From NCBI GenBank assembly GCA_049115695.1, contig JAGDZR010000010.1, positions 166,250 through 230,249 of the forward strand: 64,000 bases of DNA, in the 5' to 3' direction. The notes beneath the pieces were generated by a model. That model ran no database searches. It was given only the letters and a program-made list of their open reading frames with translations, and was not told the origin of the DNA. Position 1 is the first letter of the stretch; every line of letters starts with the position of its first letter. Below, piece by piece: positions 17,939 to 26,287 of the stretch. A program made the translations under genes and the position numbers. The stretch comes from JAGDZR01 sp049115695. GTDB lineage: Bacteria > Bacteroidota > Bacteroidia > Cytophagales > Cyclobacteriaceae.

Positions 17939-19548
17939 TCAGGTGAGACTAACGATCGAATACCCCACTTTGCCTCTACTTTCAAGTGCTGAAATTCGCA
18001 TCCATCTTTGGTAGGAATCATCGACATAGCTCGCTCAGCAAGGGCCGTAATCGACAAGGAAGGGTTGACACCTAAGTTTTCCGGGATTTGGGCCCCATCT
18101 ACAACCCACATATTGGGATAACCTTTCAGTCGGTTTTGCTCGTCGATCACCTCATTTTTGATCGAACAACCTCCCATGATATGTGCCGTCAGAGGTGCAT
18201 TCATCAGGTTTTCTGTTCTTACGCTATAGACTGTACCATTGGTTCTTTTTGCAAGATTTTTGGCAAATTCCAATCCTTTAGGAATCCAGGTAGGGTTGCG
18301 CTTGTCACTTCCATATTCAGATGTTATGGACTTTGAGAATGGCCAAATCCATCTTCGCTTTCTTCTCAAGTTGATATGATTGTCGACTGTTTGCATGACC
18401 AACAAAACGAACGAGGTGCGTGCCCAGTCAAATGGATTAAACAAATTCAAAAAATCTATCGGATGTGTAATGGCCTTCCAGGTTGCCTTCAGCCAACGTG
18501 GCACGAGTCCATCACCGGTAGTAGACATACCAACAAATGCACCCATCAAATCATCTCCCATACCATATCTGACAGGTTCAATATGGGTCTGATCATCTGG
18601 ATGGACGCTGGAAGTAATTGCTACGCCTTTGGTGTAATCAACGGTTTTCGAATTAGACTTTACTGTAATGATAGACTCACTATTGGTCCGAACAAAGTCA
18701 CCTATTCCGTCAGGTAAATCAGGTAAGCTGCCCTTTGTTCTGAGTTTGAGTAATAAGTTGTTCGTGCCAAGTGCTCCCGCAGCATAGATTACACCTTTAC
18801 AGGATATTTCCAGCTGTCCAGACCCAGTTGTTTTCCGTGCCTTGATCCTATATCCCTGATCTTCGGTAGTCAGCACATCAACGACGGTATGCTCCGGAAT
18901 TACCTCGGCACCTAATTTTTCCGCGAAATAGAGATAGTTTTTGTCAAGGGTGTTTTTAGCATTCTTATCACACCCTGTCATGCATTTGCCACAATGCGTA
19001 CAGCCTTTTCTGGCTGGTCCTTCACCCTCGAAGAAAGGATCATCAGCTTCCTCTCCGGCTTTCCCAAAATATACACCAACAGGGGTAGTCTGAAAAGTAT
19101 CACCCTTGCCCATGTCAGTTGCCACAGCCTTCATCAACTTGTCTTGCTCAGTAATCAAAGGATTCTGAGTCACTCCGAGCATCGACTTTGCCAATTCATA
19201 AAAAGGCAACAGCTTCTCCTTACCTCCCAATTGCTGTGCGGATGGTGAGCTAAAGAAATCATCTCCAGGAACGTATAGGGTATTGGCATAAACGAGGCTT
19301 CCTCCACCTACGCCCGCTCCGCTGATGATAAAAACATCTTTGAGAAAATTTAATCGCTGAATGCCGTAGCAGCCAATCTTTGGAAGAAACAGAAACTTTC
19401 TCAAATTCCAATTCTTGAAAGTAAAGTCCTCGGTTCGCCATCGCTTTCCAGCTTCAATGACCGCAACCTTATAGCCTTTTTGGGTAAGACGGAGGGCAGC
19501 CACACTGCCCCCAAATCCTGATCCAATTATTATATAATCGTATTTCAA
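17920..19548 (-). CDS. GMC-family oxidoreductase (cholesterol-oxidase-like flavoprotein) with CxxCxxCxxxC motif
   Basis: FAD-dependent dehydrogenase/oxidase of 542 residues. The N-terminal FAD-binding motif is IIIGSGFGGS (6-15), followed by SGAGVGGGSLVYAN (76-89), and the C-terminal GMC signature HIMGGCSI plus MWVVDGAQIPENLGVNPSLSI. Cys183, Cys186, Cys189 and Cys193 form a ferredoxin-like CxxCxxCxxxC cluster, a feature of the bacterial cholesterol-oxidase-like branch. The start codon is TTG; the Rossmann motif begins six residues later, so no other start is plausible. It is 11 nt downstream of the SRPBCC gene stop. Substrate is unknown. Confidence 0.88.
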   Translation of the reverse strand: MKYDYIIIGSGFGGSVAALRLTQKGYKVAVIEAGKRWRTEDFTFKNWNLRKFLFLPKIGCYGIQRLNFLKDVFIISGAGVGGGSLVYANTLYVPGDDFFSSPSAQQLGGKEKLLPFYELAKSMLGVTQNPLITEQDKLMKAVATDMGKGDTFQTTPVGVYFGKAGEEADDPFFEGEGPARKGCTHCGKCMTGCDKNAKNTLDKNYLYFAEKLGAEVIPEHTVVDVLTTEDQGYRIKARKTTGSGQLEISCKGVIYAAGALGTNNLLLKLRTKGSLPDLPDGIGDFVRTNSESIITVKSNSKTVDYTKGVAITSSVHPDDQTHIEPVRYGMGDDLMGAFVGMSTTGDGLVPRWLKATWKAITHPIDFLNLFNPFDWARTSFVLLVMQTVDNHINLRRKRRWIWPFSKSITSEYGSDKRNPTWIPKGLEFAKNLAKRTNGTVYSVRTENLMNAPLTAHIMGGCSIKNEVIDEQNRLKGYPNMWVVDGAQIPENLGVNPSLSITALAERAMSMIPTKDGCEFQHLKVEAKWGIRSLVSPDQLVQK

Positions 19549-19559
19549 ATAGCTATACT

Positions 19560-20144
19560 TTATTCTGTACTCATTACAGAATCCATCTCCATAGGCATTT
19601 CTTCGATCGGTTCTGGTAATGCTTCTACAGCGGATTTCAATCCGGCCAAACCATTTGCAAAATCTGTCTCAAGTTGTCCTTTCATGCTACTGATCAACAA
19701 GTTCATCGGGTAGGGCATCACGCCATCGAATCCCCATCTCACAGAGGTTTGATCATTGCCTGCATCCTCACTTGTCATATAGGCAGGTGAGGTCGCTTCA
19801 AATGGGACTTTGAACCTCAGCTCAGTCTCAACTCTACTCCCTTCTACAATCTTGGTGATTTCCTGCTCACCAACACCCACGTCAGGATGCTCACTTTCCC
19901 AGGCGGATATAAATCCAACTGTTCCGTCTGTACCAGAATAAGTTTGTTTCATATTAGGGTCGATTTGATTCCAGGTAGCCCATTCATTCTGATTTTTGAG
20001 ATACTTGATATATTCAAACACTTGATCTTTTGGTTTGTTAACTACGATACTGGCTTCCACGTTGTATTCCTTGTCCATAAATAGCGCAGCTATCAATGGA
20101 ATTGTAATGATGACCACAACGGCGATAATGATCTTTTTAAGCAT
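19560..20144 (-). CDS. Membrane-anchored SRPBCC (polyketide cyclase/START-like) family protein
   Basis: 194-residue protein with an N-terminal membrane anchor or uncleaved signal (about residues 2-20) and a START/SRPBCC hydrophobic-pocket domain. The domain opening VEASIVVNKPKDQVFEYIKYLKN and NEWATWNQIDPNMK are characteristic. The tail is rich in Glu, Met and Pro. An in-frame TTG at 20177 would extend it by 11 residues; ATG 20144 directly precedes the hydrophobic anchor and is preferred. It precedes the GMC oxidoreductase on the same strand, so a lipid-binding partner role is possible but unproven. Confidence 0.82.
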   Translation of the reverse strand: MLKKIIIAVVVIITIPLIAALFMDKEYNVEASIVVNKPKDQVFEYIKYLKNQNEWATWNQIDPNMKQTYSGTDGTVGFISAWESEHPDVGVGEQEITKIVEGSRVETELRFKVPFEATSPAYMTSEDAGNDQTSVRWGFDGVMPYPMNLLISSMKGQLETDFANGLAGLKSAVEALPEPIEEMPMEMDSVMSTE

Positions 20145-20278
20145 GATTATTATGAGTTTAGGTTTGCAATATTTCAATCGGTTAGTTTCATCCTAAAGAT
20201 AAAGATCATTTCGGGATAGACGAAGTAATCAGGTTGATCGTTTTTTTGAGAATAACAACTAATTTGCGCAACAGAACT

Positions 20279-21010
20279 ATGGAGTTAAGAGCGGAGAGTC
20301 TCGTAAAGAAATACAAAAAGAGGACAGTAGTGGATCACGTGTCCGTTACGGTCAATACTGGGGAAATAGTGGGTTTGCTAGGACCGAATGGAGCCGGCAA
20401 GACTACATCATTTTACATGATAGTCGGATTGATCAAGCCAAATGATGGTACCATCTATCTGGACAATGAGGATATCACGTCCCTTGCCATGTACAAGCGT
20501 GCAAAGAAAGGTATTGGCTATCTCGCACAAGAAGCTTCCGTCTTTCGCAAATTGTCAGTCGAAGACAACATCTTGGCAGTTTTGGAAATGAGTTCGATGA
20601 CCAAGGCTGAACAAAAAGATAAAATGGAATCACTCCTCGAAGAGTTTAGTCTAACCCATGTCCGCAAAAACATGGGACAGGTCCTTTCAGGTGGTGAGCG
20701 ACGAAGAACAGAGATTGCCAGAGCACTAGCTGTGGATCCCAATTTTGTGTTGCTGGATGAGCCGTTCGCAGGTGTTGACCCTATCGCTGTTGAAGAAATA
20801 CAAGGCATTGTAGCCAAGCTCAAAGACAAAAACATAGGCATTCTAATAACTGATCATAATGTGAATGAGACACTTTCGATCACCGACCGGGCATATCTTA
20901 TGTTTGAGGGCAAATTGCTAAAGGCAGGAACTGCGGAAGAACTAGCAGCAGATGAGCAAGTCAGAAGAGTATATCTAGGAAAGCACTTTGAACTAAAACG
21001 AAAAATCTGA
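20279..21010 (+). CDS. lptB: LPS export ABC transporter ATP-binding protein LptB
   Basis: Cytoplasmic ATPase that powers LptFG extraction of lipopolysaccharide. The 243-residue product has Walker A GPNGAGKTT, the Q-loop YLAQEASVFRKLSV typical of LptB, signature LSGGERRRTEIARAL, Walker B FVLLDEPFAGVDP and the H-loop ITDHNVNETL. The 20234 upstream start is not supported because ATG 20279 gives the family N-terminus. The GH3-like gene begins one base after its stop, so the two are likely co-transcribed. Confidence 0.95.
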   Translation: MELRAESLVKKYKKRTVVDHVSVTVNTGEIVGLLGPNGAGKTTSFYMIVGLIKPNDGTIYLDNEDITSLAMYKRAKKGIGYLAQEASVFRKLSVEDNILAVLEMSSMTKAEQKDKMESLLEEFSLTHVRKNMGQVLSGGERRRTEIARALAVDPNFVLLDEPFAGVDPIAVEEIQGIVAKLKDKNIGILITDHNVNETLSITDRAYLMFEGKLLKAGTAEELAADEQVRRVYLGKHFELKRKI

Positions 21011-21011
21011 T

Positions 21012-22532
21012 TTGGAACTTTTCAACTCCATATTCACCTGGATCATGCGCAAGCGAATCCATGATATTGAGCTTTTCCTCAAGTATCCACATGACGTGCA
21101 GCAGGAGTTGTTCCAAAATCTTATCAATAGAGGTGCCAAAACCGAGTATGGATCAAAATACGGTTTCAAGGACATCAAAACTTCCGATCAATTCAAAAAA
21201 CAAGTACCCATCGTTTCCTATGAAGATATCTTCCCTTTTGTAGACCGAACCATGAAGGGAGAGGTAAATGTCCTCTGGCCAACTGAAATCAACTGGTTCG
21301 CTAAGTCGTCAGGCACCACCAACGCTCGCAGCAAGTTTATTCCAGTTTCAAAAGAATCACTTGAGGACTGTCATTTCAAAGGAGGTAAGGACATGCTGTC
21401 CATCTATTTCAACAACAACCCGAATTCTAAAATGTTTACGGGTAAAGGTTTGGCAATCGGCGGTAGTCATCAGATCAATCAACTGGATCAAAATGCCAAA
21501 AGTCAGTATGGTGATGTGTCTGCTGTTATCCTGAGCAACATGCCCTGGTGGGCCCAGATGGTTCGAACGCCAAGCATGGAAATCGCCTTAATGGAGGAAT
21601 GGGAATCCAAGCTCGAGGCAATGGCCAAGACGTGTGCTGAGGAGAATGTGACAAACATGTCAGGAGTACCTACCTGGACATTGGTGCTGCTGGAAAAAAT
21701 CATTAAGGATAAAGGTGTTGATAGTATATTGGACATCTGGCCAAATTTGGAGGTCTTCTTCCATGGAGCAGTCGCCTTTGCGCCCTATCGTGAACAATTC
21801 AAGAAGCTTATTCCAAGTAGTGATATGAACTATATGGAGACCTATAATGCTTCTGAAGGCTTTTTCGGTATTCAAGATCAAACAGATTCAGATGAATTGC
21901 TTTTGATGTTGGATTATGGGATCTTCTATGAATTTGTCCCGATAGAAGAACTGGAGCAAGAAGATCCTAAATCACATACACTTGATGAAGTTGAGGTGGG
22001 TATGGTTTATGCTATTGTCATTACAACTAACGGTGGGCTATGGAGGTATCGCATAGGTGATACTGTGAAATTCACAAGTATTGACCCATATCGTATCAAG
22101 ATTGCTGGTCGAACCAAACATTTCATCAATGCCTTTGGTGAGGAGCTAATGATTGAAAACGCAGAACACGCCATTACGGAGGCATGTAGAAAAACTGAAG
22201 CTCAAATTCATAATTTCACTGCGGCACCACGTTACCTGGAGGTCGGTGAAAAAGGTGGCCATGAATGGGTCGTTGAATTCGTAGACGAACCCAATGACCT
22301 TGAAAGATTTATTTCCATACTCGACGAGACATTACGGGAAATCAATTCCGACTATGATGCAAAACGTCATAAAGACATTGCACTTGTAGCTCCGGTCGTG
22401 CATAAAGCTCCTGCTGACACATTCAATAAATGGATGAAAAAGAGAGGAAAACTAGGCGGCCAAAACAAAGTTCCTCGTCTCGCAAACGATCGTCAGTACC
22501 TCGATGATGTGTTACAAATGCTTAAAGAGTAG
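21012..22532 (+). CDS. GH3-family acyl-adenylate-forming protein
   Basis: 506-residue bacterial homologue of plant GH3 auxin-amido synthetases, members of the ANL-like adenylating fold. Recognisable pieces are the ATP/Ser-rich loop WFAKSSGTTNARSKFIP, the YNASEGFFGIQ motif, and GGLWRYRIGDTVKF, followed by the IAGRTKHFINAFGEELM C-terminal hinge. Start is TTG one base after the lptB stop; it yields MELFNSIFTWIMRKRIHDIE, matching the usual Bacteroidota N-terminus, whereas ATG 21045 would cut this off. Its acid and amine substrates in bacteria are not established. The lptB-GH3 order suggests an envelope connection but this is inference. Confidence 0.88.
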   Translation: MELFNSIFTWIMRKRIHDIELFLKYPHDVQQELFQNLINRGAKTEYGSKYGFKDIKTSDQFKKQVPIVSYEDIFPFVDRTMKGEVNVLWPTEINWFAKSSGTTNARSKFIPVSKESLEDCHFKGGKDMLSIYFNNNPNSKMFTGKGLAIGGSHQINQLDQNAKSQYGDVSAVILSNMPWWAQMVRTPSMEIALMEEWESKLEAMAKTCAEENVTNMSGVPTWTLVLLEKIIKDKGVDSILDIWPNLEVFFHGAVAFAPYREQFKKLIPSSDMNYMETYNASEGFFGIQDQTDSDELLLMLDYGIFYEFVPIEELEQEDPKSHTLDEVEVGMVYAIVITTNGGLWRYRIGDTVKFTSIDPYRIKIAGRTKHFINAFGEELMIENAEHAITEACRKTEAQIHNFTAAPRYLEVGEKGGHEWVVEFVDEPNDLERFISILDETLREINSDYDAKRHKDIALVAPVVHKAPADTFNKWMKKRGKLGGQNKVPRLANDRQYLDDVLQMLKE

Positions 22533-22607
22533 TCGACTGATCTGCTACCCATTAACTCCATTCTTTGTTAATTTCCTTATACTGGATTCGGGGAAAGGGA
22601 TATATCA

Positions 22608-22615
22608 TAAATTTG
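22608..22615 (+). promoter_or_regulatory. TAnnTTTG promoter element upstream of the PLP enzyme
   Basis: TAAATTTG is a perfect -7 element 50 nt before ATG 22666; no TTG lies at the right distance upstream. Between it and the gene sits a perfect 14-bp palindrome AATTGAATTCAATT (22626-22639) that could be an operator. Confidence 0.4.
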
Positions 22616-22665
22616 AATACCCACAAATTGAATTCAATTGAATCCGCAAGCAAACACTTCAAAAA

Positions 22666-23775
22666 ATGAAAGAATCAACCATTTGTGTCCACACGCATCA
22701 TCAAGAGCAAGGTGTCAATACACCAATCGACCCTTCCTCTGCCAATAAATACATTGGTTATGAAGGAAATATCTATCCGCGCTATTTCAATACGCGAAAC
22801 CAGGAAGTCGTCGTTGAAAAGCTCTGTCAACTCGAACGGTCGGAAGCGGGATTGATTTTTAGCTCAGGAATGGCCTCTATAACTACCGCATTGTTAGCAG
22901 TGCTCAAAAGTGGCGATCATATCCTCCTCTCCGCAGAAATATATGGTGGTACACACAATTTGATTTTGCAAGAATTTGAGCAATATGGAATTGCCTTTGA
23001 CTTTGTTTCTGGAGGTGACTTTGAGTCTGCAGTCAAACCGAACACAAAGGTGATTTACACAGAAACCCCCTCTAATCCGCTTCTCAAAATTGTTGATCTG
23101 AAGGCGATTGCCGATTTCGCCAAAGCTCACAATCTCATATCAGTAGTAGACAATACGTTCGCCTCTCCTATCAATCAACGACCTATCGATTTCGGGATTG
23201 ATGTGGTTGTACACAGTGGCACAAAATACCTGGGAGGACATAGCGACCTGTGTTATGGCGCAGTATTAACGAATAGCGCTCTTCGTGAAAAAGTATTTCA
23301 AAAGGCGATTAATCTTGGTGGTAGTCTCAATGCACTTGATAGCTATCTCATTGAAAGGAGCCTTAAAACCCTCGCACTTCGTGTAGAAAAACAAAATGAA
23401 AATGCCTTAAAAATTGCCAAATTCCTGGATGAACACAACTCTGTTAAGGAGGTGTTTTACCCCGGCCTAGGTACACATGAAGATCATGAAATTGCCAAAA
23501 AACAAATGCATGGCGGATTTGGGGGTATGCTGTCGTTCGAGTTGAAGGATGCCTTCAAAACTGATGCCTTTCTTTCTGCCCTGGATTTAATCACACCAGC
23601 CTTGAGCCTGGGTGGTGTTGAAACGATCATTTGTCAACCGACTAAAACTTCTCACCTGAAGATGCCTGAAGCAGAACGTTTAAAACAAGGCATTACGGAT
23701 GGATTGTTAAGATTGTCCGTGGGAATTGAAAATGTTGAGGATCTGACCCATGATCTCAACCGTGCAATCGGATAG
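22666..23775 (+). CDS. Trans-sulfuration PLP enzyme (cystathionine gamma-synthase/lyase or Met gamma-lyase type)
   Basis: Cys/Met-metabolism PLP-dependent enzyme of 369 residues. The PLP lysine is Lys187 in HSGTKYLGGHSD; the ring-stacking region SSGMASITTALLA, the conserved TETPSNPLL and the VDNTFASP aspartate are present, as is the C-terminal SLGGVETIICQP loop. These define the family, but the sequence alone does not tell synthase from lyase from desulfhydrase. The ATG at 22666 follows a 133-nt gap containing a promoter-like element. Confidence 0.88.
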   Translation: MKESTICVHTHHQEQGVNTPIDPSSANKYIGYEGNIYPRYFNTRNQEVVVEKLCQLERSEAGLIFSSGMASITTALLAVLKSGDHILLSAEIYGGTHNLILQEFEQYGIAFDFVSGGDFESAVKPNTKVIYTETPSNPLLKIVDLKAIADFAKAHNLISVVDNTFASPINQRPIDFGIDVVVHSGTKYLGGHSDLCYGAVLTNSALREKVFQKAINLGGSLNALDSYLIERSLKTLALRVEKQNENALKIAKFLDEHNSVKEVFYPGLGTHEDHEIAKKQMHGGFGGMLSFELKDAFKTDAFLSALDLITPALSLGGVETIICQPTKTSHLKMPEAERLKQGITDGLLRLSVGIENVEDLTHDLNRAIG

Positions 23776-23842
23776 AAGAATACGACTGTCACAAATAACA
23801 GTATGTGAAATCTTCTTTATCTTGACCTAAAAAAGGAATAAG

Positions 23843-24121
23843 ATGAATGAGAAATTGGTGAAAGGGGCAATGTTGGTGCTTCCATTATTTGGTTTCACCT
23901 GGACAGTTTATTTCATTTCTGACTTGTACGAAACAGGCACGGATCGAAATACCATGGTGTTTCTGATCACGCTCATCGGGTCGATTACAAGCCTGATCGT
24001 GTACATTAGGGATGCAATGGATCGGGAGAGCATCAAAGACAAGGGTGTCTGGATCATGCTCTTTATCGTTACGGGTATTCTGGGACAGTATGCCTATTTC
24101 TTTAGGTACAAACAGGGTTAA
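23843..24121 (+). CDS. Small three-helix membrane protein
   Basis: 92-residue hydrophobic protein of unknown function with three predicted membrane segments (about 8-26, 38-56, 68-88) separated by short charged loops. No motif is recognisable. It stands between the PLP enzyme and a terminator hairpin; its stop codon overlaps the A/T tract of that hairpin. Confidence in coding rests on regular topology, an ATG start and its placement. Confidence 0.65.
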   Translation: MNEKLVKGAMLVLPLFGFTWTVYFISDLYETGTDRNTMVFLITLIGSITSLIVYIRDAMDRESIKDKGVWIMLFIVTGILGQYAYFFRYKQG

Positions 24122-24160
24122 AAAACTATCCCAATCAGTACCGTCGTACCGATTGGGATA
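24119..24160 (-). terminator. Intrinsic terminator for the blaI-M56/M23 operon
   Basis: TATCCCAATC (24127-24136) pairs with GATTGGGATA (24151-24160), and GTAC (24138-24141) with GTAC (24146-24149) around a CGTC loop, with one A/C mismatch. On the minus strand the stem is followed by G then TTTTTT, so it terminates transcription of the minus-strand peptidase operon. The stem could also act on the converging small membrane gene, though there is no T-tract on that side. Confidence 0.8.
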
Positions 24161-24164
24161 AGGA

Positions 24165-25574
24165 TTATTCTACTATCTTCTGAAAGTACTTTTCAGATAA
24201 TTTATAATCATTTATGTATTCCATGGGATCAACATGTTTATCCGATTTGATCACCTCATAGTGTAAGTGAGGTGATGTGCTTAGTCCCGTACTTCCAATA
24301 AATCCAATAAGATCTCCCTTTTTTACGTTCTGACCACTCTTCACATTAAAAGCCGATAAGTGTGCATACTGCGTTTTGTATCCGTTTCCATGCTCAATGT
24401 ATATATGCTTACCGAATCCTCCCTTGTGGTTTTTTACTGTGACAGCTCCATCCGCTGTGGCGACCACTGGCGCGCCTGTTTTAGCCGGAATATCAATCCC
24501 TTGATGCCATTGAAACTTTGAACTATTATTTGGGTTTTTCCTTTTGCCAAACCCAGAAGAAAGTCTGATAGACTCACCTCCCATATCAACAGGTAAAATA
24601 CTCGGTACATCATCCGGGTCTTCTATTTCCTGAAACTCAGGAAGTACAATTGTGGCTTTATCATTTGGCATTGGAAATGTGACCAAATGTTCCTCCAGCA
24701 TAACCGGTACTTCTTTGAACGAAAACAGCACCGCAAAACCCAATACAATTGGGATCACAAAAAGCGACTTTAATAAAGTCAGTTTACTTGTCTTATGTTT
24801 ATTCATCATCATGATTCGTTTTTTAGTCAATGAAACATTGAAGTAGCTAACCAATGAATGCTCATAGTCTCGTTTGACCTCAGCCAACAACAACTGCTGA
24901 TAAGTGATCCTATCATGCTTGTTGATTGTTTCTTGATCGGCTTGAAACTCGTGCACTTCGATTAGCCCCTTCCTGTATAAGTAGATGAAAGGATTGAACC
25001 AAAACAGAATCACAAATAAGTCCATCAGTAATCGGTCATATGAATGACCCAATCTTACATGATGATACTCATGTTCGAGCACACTCAATTCTCCTGGTTG
25101 ATCCTGATGCGTTTTAGCCAGGAAGATCCATTGGAAAAATGAATGTGATTTGGGGTAAGATGTACTGTACACCTTGATTCCTTTATAAGTTTTTAAATGT
25201 TTCCTATATGCATTAAAAAGTGTTCTAAGACTGTGGATATAGCGAATGATCAATAGGAAAACCACCAGCCAATAGATGCCTAAAATTGTATTGTACCAAT
25301 TAAGCGTACTATCAGTTTGGGCTTGTTTGTCAGTCACCTTGTTTGCCTGAACCATTTGCAAATAATGAGTAGCAGGTTCAAGCTCAACCATCACCTGCTG
25401 AAGCTGATCGTTTTGTGGTGTATAATCCCACAACGGTGCGGACAATGACAATGCAAGCATGAGCAGCAGTATACCTCTGGAAAATCCCACAAGCGTGGAC
25501 TTTCGAAACAGCAACCAATACAATGAAAAGCATGCTGTTAGCACCAGACTGACCTTAACAAGGTAAATTATCAT
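24165..25574 (-). CDS. M56 (BlaR1-like) membrane metallopeptidase fused to an M23 endopeptidase domain
   Basis: 469-residue protein combining two zinc peptidases. The N-terminal part is a BlaR1/MecR1-type M56 module with membrane helices at about 1-22, 35-50, 95-113, 181-200 and 268-287 and the gluzincin motif HEYHH (168-172) followed by HEFQADQE (208-215). The C-terminal extracytoplasmic part is an M23/LytM domain with HQGID (His357, Asp361), YAHLS and HLHYE (His436, His438), all ligands intact. In BlaR1 that position holds a penicillin-binding sensor. It overlaps blaI by 4 nt (ATGA), so it is very likely the protease that removes this BlaI repressor. Signal sensed is unknown; cell-wall peptides are a reasonable guess. 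Confidence 0.9.
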   Translation of the reverse strand: MIIYLVKVSLVLTACFSLYWLLFRKSTLVGFSRGILLLMLALSLSAPLWDYTPQNDQLQQVMVELEPATHYLQMVQANKVTDKQAQTDSTLNWYNTILGIYWLVVFLLIIRYIHSLRTLFNAYRKHLKTYKGIKVYSTSYPKSHSFFQWIFLAKTHQDQPGELSVLEHEYHHVRLGHSYDRLLMDLFVILFWFNPFIYLYRKGLIEVHEFQADQETINKHDRITYQQLLLAEVKRDYEHSLVSYFNVSLTKKRIMMMNKHKTSKLTLLKSLFVIPIVLGFAVLFSFKEVPVMLEEHLVTFPMPNDKATIVLPEFQEIEDPDDVPSILPVDMGGESIRLSSGFGKRKNPNNSSKFQWHQGIDIPAKTGAPVVATADGAVTVKNHKGGFGKHIYIEHGNGYKTQYAHLSAFNVKSGQNVKKGDLIGFIGSTGLSTSPHLHYEVIKSDKHVDPMEYINDYKLSEKYFQKIVE

Positions 25575-25948
25575 GACTCCTTTTGTTTTTTGATTTCCGC
25601 GTTGATCATTGCCTGAATCTCTTCCAGCTCTTTAACGCTCATCTTATTTTCCTTGGTAAAAAAAGAGGCAAATTGACTCGGTGAATTGTCAAAAAAACTT
25701 TTCAATATTCCATTAAAAGCTTCCTTTGAATAATTCGACTTGGCAACCTTTGGGAAATATTCTCTGGCTTTCCCAAATGTTTTGAATCCCACGAACCCTT
25801 TTTTGACCAGCACATTCACGACCGTAGAAATGGTCGTATAGGCAGGTTTAGGGTCCGGGTATTGTTCTACAATATCCTTCAGAAACGCTTTGTCCAGCGT
25901 CCACAGATATTGCATCAACTGCTCTTCTGCTTTAGTCAATTCTTTCAT
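25571..25948 (-). CDS. BlaI/MecI/CopY family transcriptional repressor
   Basis: 125-residue winged-helix repressor. The N-terminus MKELTKAEEQLMQYLW and the PAYTTISTVVNVLVKKGFVG recognition region are characteristic of Bacteroidota BlaI proteins, and a C-terminal helical dimerisation/cleavage region follows. It is the first gene of a two-gene operon with the M56/M23 peptidase (4-nt overlap). Two perfect inverted repeats over its own promoter (25960-25973 and 25986-25999) point to autoregulation. Confidence 0.93.
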   Translation of the reverse strand: MKELTKAEEQLMQYLWTLDKAFLKDIVEQYPDPKPAYTTISTVVNVLVKKGFVGFKTFGKAREYFPKVAKSNYSKEAFNGILKSFFDNSPSQFASFFTKENKMSVKELEEIQAMINAEIKKQKES

Positions 25949-25955
25949 CTCGGGA

Positions 25956-25999
25956 CAAAACTATAACTATAGTCATAATAATACAACTATATTTATAGT
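25956..25999 (-). promoter_or_regulatory. blaI promoter with two ACTATA-N2-TATAGT operators
   Basis: Read on the minus strand: TTG at 25986-25984, a 20-nt spacer, then TAGTTTTG at 25963-25956, a perfect phylum promoter. Two inverted repeats, ACTATA-AC-TATAGT (25960-25973) and ACTATA-TT-TATAGT (25986-25999), overlap the -7 and -33 elements. Their centres are 26 bp apart. The arrangement fits cooperative repression by BlaI dimers. Only 7 nt separate the -7 element from ATG 25948, so the mRNA is nearly leaderless. Confidence 0.8.
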
Positions 26000-26045
26000 A
26001 ATTCATGCGCTATTAATCAAAACGTCCTCTATTGCATTTATTCGA

Positions 26046-26060
26046 ACACATAATATGTGT
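26046..26060 (+). promoter_or_regulatory. Palindrome before the antitoxin, likely autoregulatory operator
   Basis: ACACAT-AAT-ATGTGT is a perfect 6-bp inverted repeat ending 2 nt before the antitoxin ATG at 26063. Ribbon-helix-helix antitoxins usually repress their own operon through such short palindromes, so this is the probable operator of the toxin-antitoxin pair. I see no good TAnnTTTG element beside it. Confidence 0.5.
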
Positions 26061-26062
26061 AT

Positions 26063-26287
26063 ATGAAGAATGTAACATTAGCGATAGACAATGAGGTTCT
26101 GAAAAAGGCAAGAGAATATGCTGCTGAGCGAGGTACAAGCCTTAACGAAATGGTCCGTCAATATCTACAAGAAACGGTTTGACCCGAAGAAAAAACTTTT
26201 GTGGATTTCTTAAATGAAAATTTCGATCGTTTTCAGGTCGACACAAAAAACTTCAAATTCAATCGAGACGAAATCTATGAAAGGTAA
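26063..26287 (+). pseudogene. VapB-like ribbon-helix-helix antitoxin interrupted by an in-frame TGA
   Basis: ATG 26063 opens a 39-codon frame with a typical RHH N-terminus (MKNVTLAIDNEVLKKAREYA, then AERGTSLNEMVRQYL). It stops at TGA 26180-26182. Reading on in the same frame gives 34 more sensible codons (PEEKTFVDFLNENFDRF..., ending DEIYER) to TAA 26285, overlapping the toxin ATG by 11 nt as intact pairs do. A CGA-to-TGA change would explain the stop. The lost part is the toxin-binding tail, so the antitoxin is probably non-functional, unless the stop is read through. The RHH part alone might still bind DNA. Confidence 0.75.
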
